Source: Amycolatopsis albispora | GTDB taxonomy: Bacteria; Actinomycetota; Actinomycetes; Mycobacteriales; Pseudonocardiaceae | DNA: 64,000 nt | Assembly (NCBI RefSeq): GCF_003312875.1 | Contig: NZ_CP015163.1 | Coordinates: 7,378,001-7,442,000, forward strand | Direction: 5' to 3' | Part shown: one piece after another, positions 29,191 through 36,574 of the stretch | Layout: the number at the start of each line of letters is the position of its first letter | How positions within the stretch are numbered: the stretch's first letter is position 1 | The notes under the pieces: model-generated | Seen by the model: the letters and a program-made list of their open reading frames with translations, nothing else | Told to the model about the DNA's origin: nothing | Database searches by the model: none | Made by a program: the position numbers and the translations under genes

Positions 29191-29736
29191 TCAGTCCAGC
29201 GACCGGCGCGACCTCGCGCTGGGCGCGTCCATGGCAGAGACCAGGAAGTTGTTGAGCAGCAAGGGGTCGATGCCGCTGAGGTGCTGGGCGTAGCGGTGCA
29301 CGACCAACTCGTCCGCGCCCGCGACGTGGGCGCGCAGCCGCAGCACGCGGTGGCCGAGGCGCCGGTTCAGTTCGCGGGTGCGCACGCCGTGCAGCAGGTG
29401 GTGCCCGACCTCGTGGGCGATCGCCGCGCGGCGCAGGCGGTCGGCCGGGATCGGGTGGCCGCGTTTCGCGCTGACCTGGCGCGCGAAGTCCAGGCTGTCG
29501 CGGTAGAGCGTCACGCGGTGGTCGCGGTGGTGGTACTCGGCGAGCAGAATCTCGCCGGGCCGCTTGCCGCCGGTCTTCTCGCGGATGTCCAGCTGCGGCA
29601 GTTCCGGGTGCTCGGCGGCCAGTTCGTCGCCGTACTCGAAGGCGATCCGCGCCCACGCCCGCAGTTGCTCGGGCGTGCGGTGTTCATGGGTCGGCGTCGC
29701 GGCGAGGAACCGCGTGCCGAGGTCGAGTGCGTTCAT
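29191..29736 (-). CDS. Putative zinc metallopeptidase-like protein (HEVGH motif)
   Basis: 181 residues from ATG 29736, which overlaps the hydantoinase stop as ATGA, so the two should be translated in concert. Helical throughout, with AIAHEVGHHLLHG near residues 106-118: the HExxH zincin core, similar to the ImmA/IrrE and related families. A third ligand is not obvious; Glu or His residues in ADELVVHRYAQHL are candidates. I cannot assign a family. A regulatory or processing protease, or a metal-dependent hydrolase of the cluster's substrate, are both possible. Confidence 0.6.
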   Translation of the reverse strand: MNALDLGTRFLAATPTHEHRTPEQLRAWARIAFEYGDELAAEHPELPQLDIREKTGGKRPGEILLAEYHHRDHRVTLYRDSLDFARQVSAKRGHPIPADRLRRAAIAHEVGHHLLHGVRTRELNRRLGHRVLRLRAHVAGADELVVHRYAQHLSGIDPLLLNNFLVSAMDAPSARSRRSLD

Positions 29737-31874
29737 CGCCGGTCCTCCAGCAACGCGACCAGCGGCTCGTCCGGTTGCCGGGTGCCGAGTTCGGCGCCGA
29801 TCAGCGCGAGCAGCTGCTCCCGGTCGAGCACCCCGGACAGGTCCGCGATCTTCGGCCCGGCCAGCAGGTACACCGCCGGCGCCCGGGAACCGCCGTCGCC
29901 GACGGACGTGTGCTCGGTGACCAGGTCGGTCAGCCGCGCGTTGGCCTCACCGGCCGTGGTCTCGGCGAGGTGCGCGCCGGACAGGTGCAGCCGGATCACG
30001 CCTTCGCCGTCCACCACCCGGATCTGCTCGGCGGGCCGCGAGAACCTGCCCAGGAAACCGGTTTTGCGGGTCTTCGCGCCCCAGACCCGGTGGTGCGGCG
30101 TGGCCGCGAGTTCCCGCACCGCTTCGGGTTCGACGCTGATCGACCGGGCGACCTCCTGCCGCACCTTGGCTTCGTCCAGCTTCTCGGCGCGGTCCTTGGT
30201 ACGCAGCTCGGTCGCGCCGGTGGCCACCGCGCGGATCAGGTTCCGCTGCGGATCGACCGTCACGTCGACGTCCACCCCGGCGGGATCGGCGCCCTGCGCG
30301 ACCACGGCCCGTTCGGCTTCCGCGCGGGTGGCCAGCACGTCACCGTGCGACGGGTTCGGCACGATCCGCTCGACCGACTCCCGCACCATCGCCAGCGCCG
30401 CGCCGAGCGGGCTGATCACCTCGCTGTGCGCCGCGATCCGCCAGTCCATAGTGGACGAACGACCGAGGAACGGGGTGACCGCCGCCGCGCCACCACCGCC
30501 ACCGACCAGGGTGACCGCGTCGAGCCGGTACGCTTCGACCAGTTCGTCGACGACTGCCTTGACCGGCTTGGTGGCCTGCTCCAGCACGGCCGTCGCGGCC
30601 CGCTCGACGTCCAGCCCGAGCGCCGCGGCGAGCGGGGCGAGTGCCGCCTTGGCGGTGGCCGGATCGGCGTGCGCGTAGCTGCCGTCCGGCACCACACCGA
30701 GCGCGTTGGCGGCGCAGGTCAACGTGATCGCATACCGCTTGCCGTCCGCGGTTTCCAGTGCGGCGTAGTCGGCGGGATCGCCTTCCTTGGGCGAAACGGT
30801 GATCAGCTTCGCGCCGTCGAGCGCGTCGGCGAAGCAGGCGTACGGCAGTCCCGCGATGTGCGCGCTTCGCGGCCCGACCGCGGTGACCGACTGGCCGGAG
30901 ACGCGGATCAGCGAGCCACCACCGATGCCGACCGTGCGCACGTCGAGCGCGGGCAGGTAGGTCTCGCGCCCGCCCAGTTTCGCGTGCCGGACCTGCACCT
31001 TGCCCCGGCGCACCACGCTGATGTCGGTGGACGTACCGCCGGTTTCCAGGAAGATGCCCTCGCTGAGCCGTTCGCCCATCAACGCACCGGCCACCCCGGC
31101 CGCCGGGCCGGAAAGCGCGGTGAGCAACGGGCGCTTCCGCATTTCCTCCAGCGACATCACGCCGCCGTCACCACGCATCACCATCAGCGGCGCGGTGATG
31201 CCCGCGGCGGCGACGCTGCGGTCCACCAGGTCGGCGGTTTCGATCATGCGCGGCATGATCCCGGCGTTGAGCACCGCCGTCCTGGCGCGTTTGGACAGTC
31301 CATAGAGGCCGGTGATCTCGTGCGTCGCGGTCGCCGGGAGGTGCTGCGAACGCGCCTCGCCGACCACCGCGCGTTCCCCGGACGGATCGTCCACACTGAA
31401 CGGTTCCACCGCCACGATCACTTCCGCGCCATCGGAATGCAGCTTCGCGACGGCTTCCTTGACCGCCTGCGCGTGCTCCGCGTCCTTCACCGCCGCGTAC
31501 CGGATCGGCAGCGGGCGGCCGGGTGCGAGTTCCAGCTTGCGCAGCGACCGCAGCCGCCCGGTGGCCCAGCCGTCGAAGCCGTGCCCGATCCCGGCGATGC
31601 CGACGGTGGCCACATCGCCTTCGAGCAGCGCGTTCGTCGCCTGCGTGGTGCCGTGCGCCAGGAACGACACCGCGCCGGGATCGATCCCAGTCCGCTCGTG
31701 CAGTTCCCGCAGCGCGGTGAGGATGCCGTGCGCCACCCCGTCGGCGTGGTCGTGGCTGGTGGGGACCTTGACCTGCCCGAGCAGGGTGAAGGTCCGCGCG
31801 TCCACGGCCACCGCGTCGGTGAAGGTGCCGCCGACGTCGATCCCGATCCGGACGGCCTGCGTCGTTGCAGTCAT
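29733..31874 (-). CDS. Hydantoinase/oxoprolinase-family ATPase-like enzyme
   Basis: 713 residues from ATG 31874. The N-terminus RIGIDVGGTFTDAVA (residues 9-23) is the actin-like ATPase phosphate loop of HyuA/5-oxoprolinase/acetone-carboxylase beta subunits. HGTTQATNALLEG, SGPAAGVAGALMGE, ETGGTSTDISVVR and GIGGGSLIRV follow in the right order. Enzymes of this group couple ATP use to opening a cyclic amide or to carboxylation. The usual partner HyuB-type subunit is absent; the neighbours are an FAD oxidoreductase and a HEVGH protein instead. The substrate is unknown. It overlaps the HEVGH gene and is 11 bp from the FAD gene, so it lies in an operon. Confidence 0.85.
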   Translation of the reverse strand: MTATTQAVRIGIDVGGTFTDAVAVDARTFTLLGQVKVPTSHDHADGVAHGILTALRELHERTGIDPGAVSFLAHGTTQATNALLEGDVATVGIAGIGHGFDGWATGRLRSLRKLELAPGRPLPIRYAAVKDAEHAQAVKEAVAKLHSDGAEVIVAVEPFSVDDPSGERAVVGEARSQHLPATATHEITGLYGLSKRARTAVLNAGIMPRMIETADLVDRSVAAAGITAPLMVMRGDGGVMSLEEMRKRPLLTALSGPAAGVAGALMGERLSEGIFLETGGTSTDISVVRRGKVQVRHAKLGGRETYLPALDVRTVGIGGGSLIRVSGQSVTAVGPRSAHIAGLPYACFADALDGAKLITVSPKEGDPADYAALETADGKRYAITLTCAANALGVVPDGSYAHADPATAKAALAPLAAALGLDVERAATAVLEQATKPVKAVVDELVEAYRLDAVTLVGGGGGAAAVTPFLGRSSTMDWRIAAHSEVISPLGAALAMVRESVERIVPNPSHGDVLATRAEAERAVVAQGADPAGVDVDVTVDPQRNLIRAVATGATELRTKDRAEKLDEAKVRQEVARSISVEPEAVRELAATPHHRVWGAKTRKTGFLGRFSRPAEQIRVVDGEGVIRLHLSGAHLAETTAGEANARLTDLVTEHTSVGDGGSRAPAVYLLAGPKIADLSGVLDREQLLALIGAELGTRQPDEPLVALLEDRR

Positions 31875-31885
31875 CTCCAGTCCCT

Positions 31886-33487
31886 TCAGTAACCGCGGAC
31901 TTCCGGCCAGTGGCGTTCCACCCCGGCCTGGTCGAGCAGCCGGGCGAACTCGCCGAACAGCGACTCGTCGGCCTGCACCTTGCGGGGCGGCACCCCGCGG
32001 CGCAGGGCGAACCCGGCCAGGTGCCCGGCCACCTCGCCGACGTTCCACTCCACCGGGTGCAGCCGGTAGCAGCCGTTGGTGATGTGCGTGGTGCCCAGGT
32101 TCTTGGCCGCGGGCAACAGGTTCTCCACCCGCCGCGGCAGCAGTGCGCCGAGCGGGATCTCGAACGGCACGCTCGCCACGTCCACGTAGTTGTCCCCGGA
32201 GGTGGACGGGTGCAGGTCGATCCGGTAGCTCCCGATGCCGACCGAATCGGGGTGGTGCGCGCGGCCGCGCGGGCCGAGCAGGTCGAGCGAGACGTGGTGC
32301 TCGGTCACCGTGGTGACCGCCTTGATGCGCCGGGATTCGCGGACGTAGGCGGCTTTGGCCAGCCCGTCGGCGGTGCCGGTGACGTCGTGCCGCAGCTTCA
32401 GCCCGGGGAAGCCGACCTCGGTCTGCAGCCAGTACAGGACGGACAGCGACAACTGCTTCGCCTCGTAGTGCGCCTTGGCGACCGTGTCCGCGTCGGCGAT
32501 GCCGTCGATCTCCAGCGCGGGACGCAGCCAGTAGTCGTTGAGCGGCCAGTTGACCAGCGTGATGTCCGAGTCGAACGAGCCGGGCGTGTGCATGCCCCTG
32601 GCCAGGATGCGGCGGAAGCCCCACAGCTCCTTGTCGCCGGCGTCGGCGCTCTGGTCGGCGCTGATCGCGAGCGGGTCGGTGTCCGGGTTGGGCACGAAGG
32701 TGCGCGGCACCGGTTCCAGTGTGCGCGGGTCCGGCGCGAGGAAGCCGAGCAGCGGGCCGGGCCAGAAGTCCGGCTGGTACGAGCGCCAGAAGTCGTACAT
32801 CTCCGGGCGGTCGATCACGTGGTTCTGTCCACTGTGGTGGGACATGGCGAAGCAGTAGGTGATGCCCTGGAGATTGCCGGGATCGGCCTGCTCGGGCGCG
32901 TTCGGTTCGTCGTACTCGGACTGGGCTTCGGCGCCGACCGCGAACTCGACCCCGGCCAGCGGCAGCAGATCGCCGTTTTCGGTGGCGTCGAGCACGTATT
33001 CGGCGTGGACGTCGAGCAGGTTGCCCTCGGCGTCGCTGAACCGCACCGATTCGATCTGGTCGCCGGAGGTTTCCGCGGCCACCGGGCGGTGCTCGGTCAG
33101 CACCGTGATCCGCCCGGCGCTGATCTGCGGTGCCAGCATGGCTTCCAGCACGGCCAGCGCGACCCGCGGTTCGTGGCACAGCTTGCTCACGCGGCCCGCG
33201 CCGGGGTTCAGCTCGGTGAGGCCGCGGGCTTCGGCACGCAGCGGGTAGTGGCGGCGGTAGTAGTCGCGAATGCCTTCGCGCAGCTGCCGGTAGGTGGCCG
33301 TGGAGCCGAAGCGCTCGATCCACGGGTTCTCGTCCGGCGGCACGGCCTGCGCGGTCAGCTGGCCGCCGATCCACGTGGTCTCCTCGGTGAGCACCACGCG
33401 GTGCCCGGCACGGGCGGCGGCCAGCGCGGCGGCGACCCCGCCGAGGCCACCACCGGCGACGAGGATTTCGGTGGACAGTTCGTTCAT
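31886..33487 (-). CDS. FAD-dependent oxidoreductase (PF12831-type) of the LacI operon
   Basis: 533 residues from ATG 33487. An N-terminal FAD Rossmann motif AGGGLGGVAAALAAARAG (11-28) is followed by the family's RVVLTEETTWIGGQLTAQ. Further on ATENGDLLPLAG and a C-terminal LLPAAKNLGTTHITNGCYR (flavin-binding Thr/Gly turn) match FAD-dependent oxidoreductases common in carbohydrate-use operons. It lacks a disulfide redox CxxxxC. It should oxidise a substrate delivered by the cluster's permease; the electron acceptor is unknown. It lies 12 bp downstream of lacI. Confidence 0.85.
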   Translation of the reverse strand: MNELSTEILVAGGGLGGVAAALAAARAGHRVVLTEETTWIGGQLTAQAVPPDENPWIERFGSTATYRQLREGIRDYYRRHYPLRAEARGLTELNPGAGRVSKLCHEPRVALAVLEAMLAPQISAGRITVLTEHRPVAAETSGDQIESVRFSDAEGNLLDVHAEYVLDATENGDLLPLAGVEFAVGAEAQSEYDEPNAPEQADPGNLQGITYCFAMSHHSGQNHVIDRPEMYDFWRSYQPDFWPGPLLGFLAPDPRTLEPVPRTFVPNPDTDPLAISADQSADAGDKELWGFRRILARGMHTPGSFDSDITLVNWPLNDYWLRPALEIDGIADADTVAKAHYEAKQLSLSVLYWLQTEVGFPGLKLRHDVTGTADGLAKAAYVRESRRIKAVTTVTEHHVSLDLLGPRGRAHHPDSVGIGSYRIDLHPSTSGDNYVDVASVPFEIPLGALLPRRVENLLPAAKNLGTTHITNGCYRLHPVEWNVGEVAGHLAGFALRRGVPPRKVQADESLFGEFARLLDQAGVERHWPEVRGY

Positions 33488-33499
33488 GCGGAGCTTCCT

Positions 33500-34525
33500 T
33501 CAGCGGACTGGGCCGACGGTGGTGCCGCCGACCGGTGCACAGGGCAGGAGTTGCTGGGCGGCCGGGGAGTCCTGGCCGATTTCGCGGGTGATCAGGCGGA
33601 CCAGCAGGCGCACGGCCTGCCTGCCCATTTCGCGGCGTGGCACGGCGAAGCCGGTGACCGCGGCGGATTCCACCGGCGGTCTGCCGAGCACGGCCAGCGA
33701 AAGGTCGTCCGGGCAGGTGAGGTTCCTGGATTCGAGCGCGAGGGTGAGCGCGTTGTACGCGGTCCAGGTGTCGGTTTCCTCGACCACCACGGCGGTCACG
33801 CCCTCGCGCCGCCAGGCGTCGAGATCGATGCCGTCGCCGTCGAGGCGGTGCACGCTCGCGGGCAGCCCGGCGGTGGCCTGGCGGAAGCCGCGCTCGCGAT
33901 CGGTGGACGACGGGGCGTCGTCCTGCTCGCGGAGGTACCGGATGTTCCGGTGTCCGTTGTGGACCAGTCGCTCGACCACCTGGCGGGTGGCCGACACGTA
34001 GTCCGCGCCGACAAACGGGATCCGGCCATCCAGCTCGGCCCGGCGTCCTATGTAGACAAGCGGGAAGCCGGATTCGAGCAGGCCGCCGATCGCCTCGTCC
34101 GGCACGTGCCTGCCGAAGAAGAGGCAGCCGTCGGCGACGCGGGTCCGCCGGATGGCCGTGGCGTCGTGGGCCCGCCGGTCGGCGCCACCGCGGCCGGTGA
34201 ACAGGATCAGGTCCTGCCCGAGCGCGGCGGCTTCCTCCTCGACGCCGACCAGGATCGGGTAGTAGGAGTCGGCGACGTCGGTCGGGAAGGTGGTTTTGAA
34301 GGTGTACAGGCCGAGCATGTGGTTGCGCGAGGACGCCAGCCGCGTGGCGACCGGGTCCGGCACGTAACCGAGCTTCTCCGCGGCTTCGAGCACGCGCAGG
34401 CGGGTGGCCTCGGCCATCCGGACGCGGGCGCGGTTGCCGCTGAGCACCACCGAGACGGTCGCCTGCGAGACCCCGGCCGCACGGGCGATGTCCGCCTGGC
34501 GGGGCATGGCTCGGCGGGTGGTCAT
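33500..34525 (-). CDS. LacI-family transcriptional regulator
   Basis: 341 residues from ATG 34525, with AGGAGG close upstream. The N-terminal HTH PRQADIARAAGVSQATVSVV and hinge helix GYVPDPVATRLASSRNH precede a periplasmic-binding-type effector domain (LVYIGRRAEL, VERLVHNGHRNIRYL, AVLGRPPVESAAVTGFAVP). Perfect LacI-type palindromes stand just upstream of it and of the divergent gene, so it probably represses both transcription units in the absence of a sugar-like inducer. It is the first gene of the operon it is thought to control. Confidence 0.93.
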   Translation of the reverse strand: MTTRRAMPRQADIARAAGVSQATVSVVLSGNRARVRMAEATRLRVLEAAEKLGYVPDPVATRLASSRNHMLGLYTFKTTFPTDVADSYYPILVGVEEEAAALGQDLILFTGRGGADRRAHDATAIRRTRVADGCLFFGRHVPDEAIGGLLESGFPLVYIGRRAELDGRIPFVGADYVSATRQVVERLVHNGHRNIRYLREQDDAPSSTDRERGFRQATAGLPASVHRLDGDGIDLDAWRREGVTAVVVEETDTWTAYNALTLALESRNLTCPDDLSLAVLGRPPVESAAVTGFAVPRREMGRQAVRLLVRLITREIGQDSPAAQQLLPCAPVGGTTVGPVR

Positions 34526-34538
34526 CGACGGCCTCCTT

Positions 34539-34554
34539 GCTAATGCGGATTAGC
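34539..34554. promoter_or_regulatory. LacI-type operator before the LacI/FAD/hydantoinase operon
   Basis: GCTAATGCGGATTAGC: perfect 6-bp arms GCTAAT/ATTAGC around GCGG, 13 bp upstream of the LacI start and nearly adjacent to the ribosome site. It shares the CTAAT...ATTAG core with the second operator at 34618. Confidence 0.8.
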
Positions 34555-34617
34555 TGAAGGCTGAGCGGTGGCGGGCGCGAAGTCAACCATTCTGTCCGGT
34601 TTGGTGGTCAGGCCGGA

Positions 34618-34631
34618 CTAATACGTATTAG
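34618..34631. promoter_or_regulatory. LacI-type operator before the divergent propeller gene
   Basis: CTAATACGTATTAG, a fully symmetric 14-bp palindrome, 69 bp upstream of the propeller start. Its outer bases match the 34539 operator. The centre-to-centre spacing is 78 bp, compatible with both sites binding one LacI tetramer or two dimers. Confidence 0.8.
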
Positions 34632-34700
34632 CACCTTGACGGGGGCGTTTGGCCTGCACACACTCGCCGCCATCCTCCGATGACGAAGGAGCGCTCCCAG

Positions 34701-35708
34701 ATGACTGAATCGGCTGAACGCTGGACCCGCCGGAACGCACTGAAGCTCGCTGCCGGGACCGGGCTGGGGCTGGTGGCGGCCTCCGCGCTGCCCGCGTCCG
34801 CGGCCGCCGCGCCGCCGGGCTTCCCGACGTACGAGTACCTGCGCACGGCGTTCGACAAGAACGCGCTCAAGTACAACCCGACCGGCGAGCTGATCTTCCC
34901 GTGCGTGCGCGGCACCGCGGGCCGGATCCCGAACGCGCGGGGGCGCTTCTACCTGTACTACGCCCCGCACGACGCGCCGGGCGGGATCTGCCTGGCGTAT
35001 TCGAATTCGCTGGGCGGGCCGTACACGGAATACCCAGCTAACCCGATCATTTCGCGGACCTGGCCGGGTGAGTACGACGTCAGCCACGTTTCCTCACCGC
35101 ACGCGATGTGGAACGAGGACTCGAAGGAACTGTTCATGTACTTCCACGGCGAAAACACGGTGACCCGGCTGGCGCGGTCGAAGGACGGCATCAACTTCAC
35201 CTACGACAAGGAAGTGCTCTCGACGCGGCTGATGCCCGCGGGGGCGACGGAGACTTCGTACGCCCGGGTGTTCCGGCACGACCTGCCGTCGAAGGGCGCC
35301 AGGTACGTGATGGTCTTCATGCTCAACACGACGGCGAACCGGCGGTCGATCGGCTGGGGCTGGTCGGCGGATGCGCGGAACTGGACCTTTTCGCAGACGC
35401 CGCTGATCCGGCCGGAGGAGGTCGGCGCGCAGAACATCGGCGCTCCGCACCTGATCAAGCGCCACGGCACGACCTACGTCGTGTACCACACGAACATCGA
35501 GGCGGGCGGCAGCATGCGCATCACGGAGGTGGGCAACGACTTCGGGAAACGCGTGCACCTGGGCGTGTTCCACGCGCCGATGGCCGGACCGCCGGACAAC
35601 GGGCGGTCCGCTGCGCCTTCGTTCGGCACGGACGGGGGCGTGGAATACATGATCTACGAGGCGGGGACCCGGTTGGACGGATCGATCGCCATCGCACGAG
35701 CGGTGTGA
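34701..35708 (+). CDS. Tat-exported beta-propeller protein (glycoside hydrolase-like)
   Basis: 335 residues from ATG 34701, with GAAGGAG at 34685-34691; an upstream ATG at 34680 is less likely. The N-terminus ERWTRRNALKLAAGTGLGL is a twin-arginine signal. The mature part shows repeated blade-like strands: FYLYYAPHD, ICLAYSNSLGGPYTEY, ELFMYFHGENT and IGAPHLIKRHGTTYVVYH. These resemble five-bladed propellers of GH43/GH117-type families. No catalytic acid pair can be assigned with certainty. It is the divergent partner of the LacI operon, so it may release the imported substrate outside the cell. Function is inferred. Confidence 0.65.
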   Translation: MTESAERWTRRNALKLAAGTGLGLVAASALPASAAAAPPGFPTYEYLRTAFDKNALKYNPTGELIFPCVRGTAGRIPNARGRFYLYYAPHDAPGGICLAYSNSLGGPYTEYPANPIISRTWPGEYDVSHVSSPHAMWNEDSKELFMYFHGENTVTRLARSKDGINFTYDKEVLSTRLMPAGATETSYARVFRHDLPSKGARYVMVFMLNTTANRRSIGWGWSADARNWTFSQTPLIRPEEVGAQNIGAPHLIKRHGTTYVVYHTNIEAGGSMRITEVGNDFGKRVHLGVFHAPMAGPPDNGRSAAPSFGTDGGVEYMIYEAGTRLDGSIAIARAV

Positions 35709-35726
35709 GCGGAGAGAACCGGGGCC

Positions 35727-35781
35727 TGTCACGAATGTGGCTTTCGAGACGTTATTTGTCTCCAAAGCCACATTCGTGACA
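35727..35781. repeat. REP-like palindrome between propeller and sdhB
   Basis: Left arm 35727-35750 and right arm 35758-35781 are inverted copies of TGTCACGAATGTGGCTTT... with one mismatch in the inner stem. The loop is GTTATTT. The repeat lies between convergent 3' ends. Confidence 0.93.
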
Positions 35782-35797
35782 TCGGCGGAAGCGAGCG

Positions 35798-36574
35798 TCA
35801 GACTCGCTTGAACAGGAGGGCGCGTTTGACTTCCTGGATCGCCTTGGTCACCTGGATGCCGCGCGGGCAGGCGTCCGTGCAGTTGAAGGTGGTGCGGCAC
35901 CGCCACACGCCTTCGGCGTCGTTCAGGATGTCGAGGCGTTCTTCGGCGCCTTCGTCACGGGAGTCGAAGATGAACCGGTGGGCGTTCACGATCGCCGCCG
36001 GGCCGAAGTAGGAGCCGTCGCTCCAGTACACCGGGCACGAAGACGTGCAGCACGCGCACAGGATGCACTTCGTGGTGTCGTCGAAGCGCTCCCGGTCCGC
36101 GATGGACTGCACCCGCTCGCGCGTCGGCTCGTTGCCGTAGGCGATGAGGTACGGCTTCACCGCGCGGAACGCCTCGAAGAAGGGCTCCATGTCGACGTAG
36201 AGGTCCTTCTCCGTCTTCAGGCCCTTGATCGGCGCGATCGTGATGGTGGTCGGCTTGCCCTTCTTCGCCAGCAGGTCCTTCACCAGCACCTTGCAGGCCA
36301 GCCGGTTGATCCCGTTGATCTGCATGGCGTCCGAACCGCAGATGCCGTGCGCACAGGACCGGCGGAACGACAGCGTGCCGTCCACGTAGTTCTTGATGCT
36401 CATCAGCAGGTTCAGCACGCGGTCGGTGGGCAGCGCCGGGACGTCGTAGGACTCCCAGTGCGGCTCGGTGTCCTGCTCCGGGTTGAAGCGCAGGATCTTC
36501 ACCGTGACGGTGACCGAACCCTCCGGGGCGGGGATCTGCGAGGTGTCGTGCGCCTGTTCGGCTACCGCGGTCAT
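35798..36574 (-). CDS. sdhB: Succinate dehydrogenase iron-sulfur subunit
   Basis: 258 residues from ATG 36574, one base overlapping the sdhA stop. The [2Fe-2S] set is C74, C79, Asp82 position, C94 in SCAHGICGSDAMQINGINRL. The [4Fe-4S]/[3Fe-4S] sets lie in KCILCACCTSSCPVYW and NCTDACPRGIQVTKAI. It transfers electrons from SdhA flavin to membrane quinone. Last gene of sdhCDAB. Confidence 0.97.
   Translation of the reverse strand: MTAVAEQAHDTSQIPAPEGSVTVTVKILRFNPEQDTEPHWESYDVPALPTDRVLNLLMSIKNYVDGTLSFRRSCAHGICGSDAMQINGINRLACKVLVKDLLAKKGKPTTITIAPIKGLKTEKDLYVDMEPFFEAFRAVKPYLIAYGNEPTRERVQSIADRERFDDTTKCILCACCTSSCPVYWSDGSYFGPAAIVNAHRFIFDSRDEGAEERLDILNDAEGVWRCRTTFNCTDACPRGIQVTKAIQEVKRALLFKRV

Noticed and set aside
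31865..34543. Long plus-strand frame opposite the FAD and LacI genes
   Set aside because: It is a GC-bias shadow: no motif, signal or ribosome site, and both minus-strand genes are convincing.
29733..34586. Open frame of about 1600 codons through the hydantoinase and beyond, upstream of its real start
   Set aside because: Only the part after 31874 is hydantoinase; the remainder reads out of frame through the FAD and LacI genes with random Arg/Pro-rich sequence.
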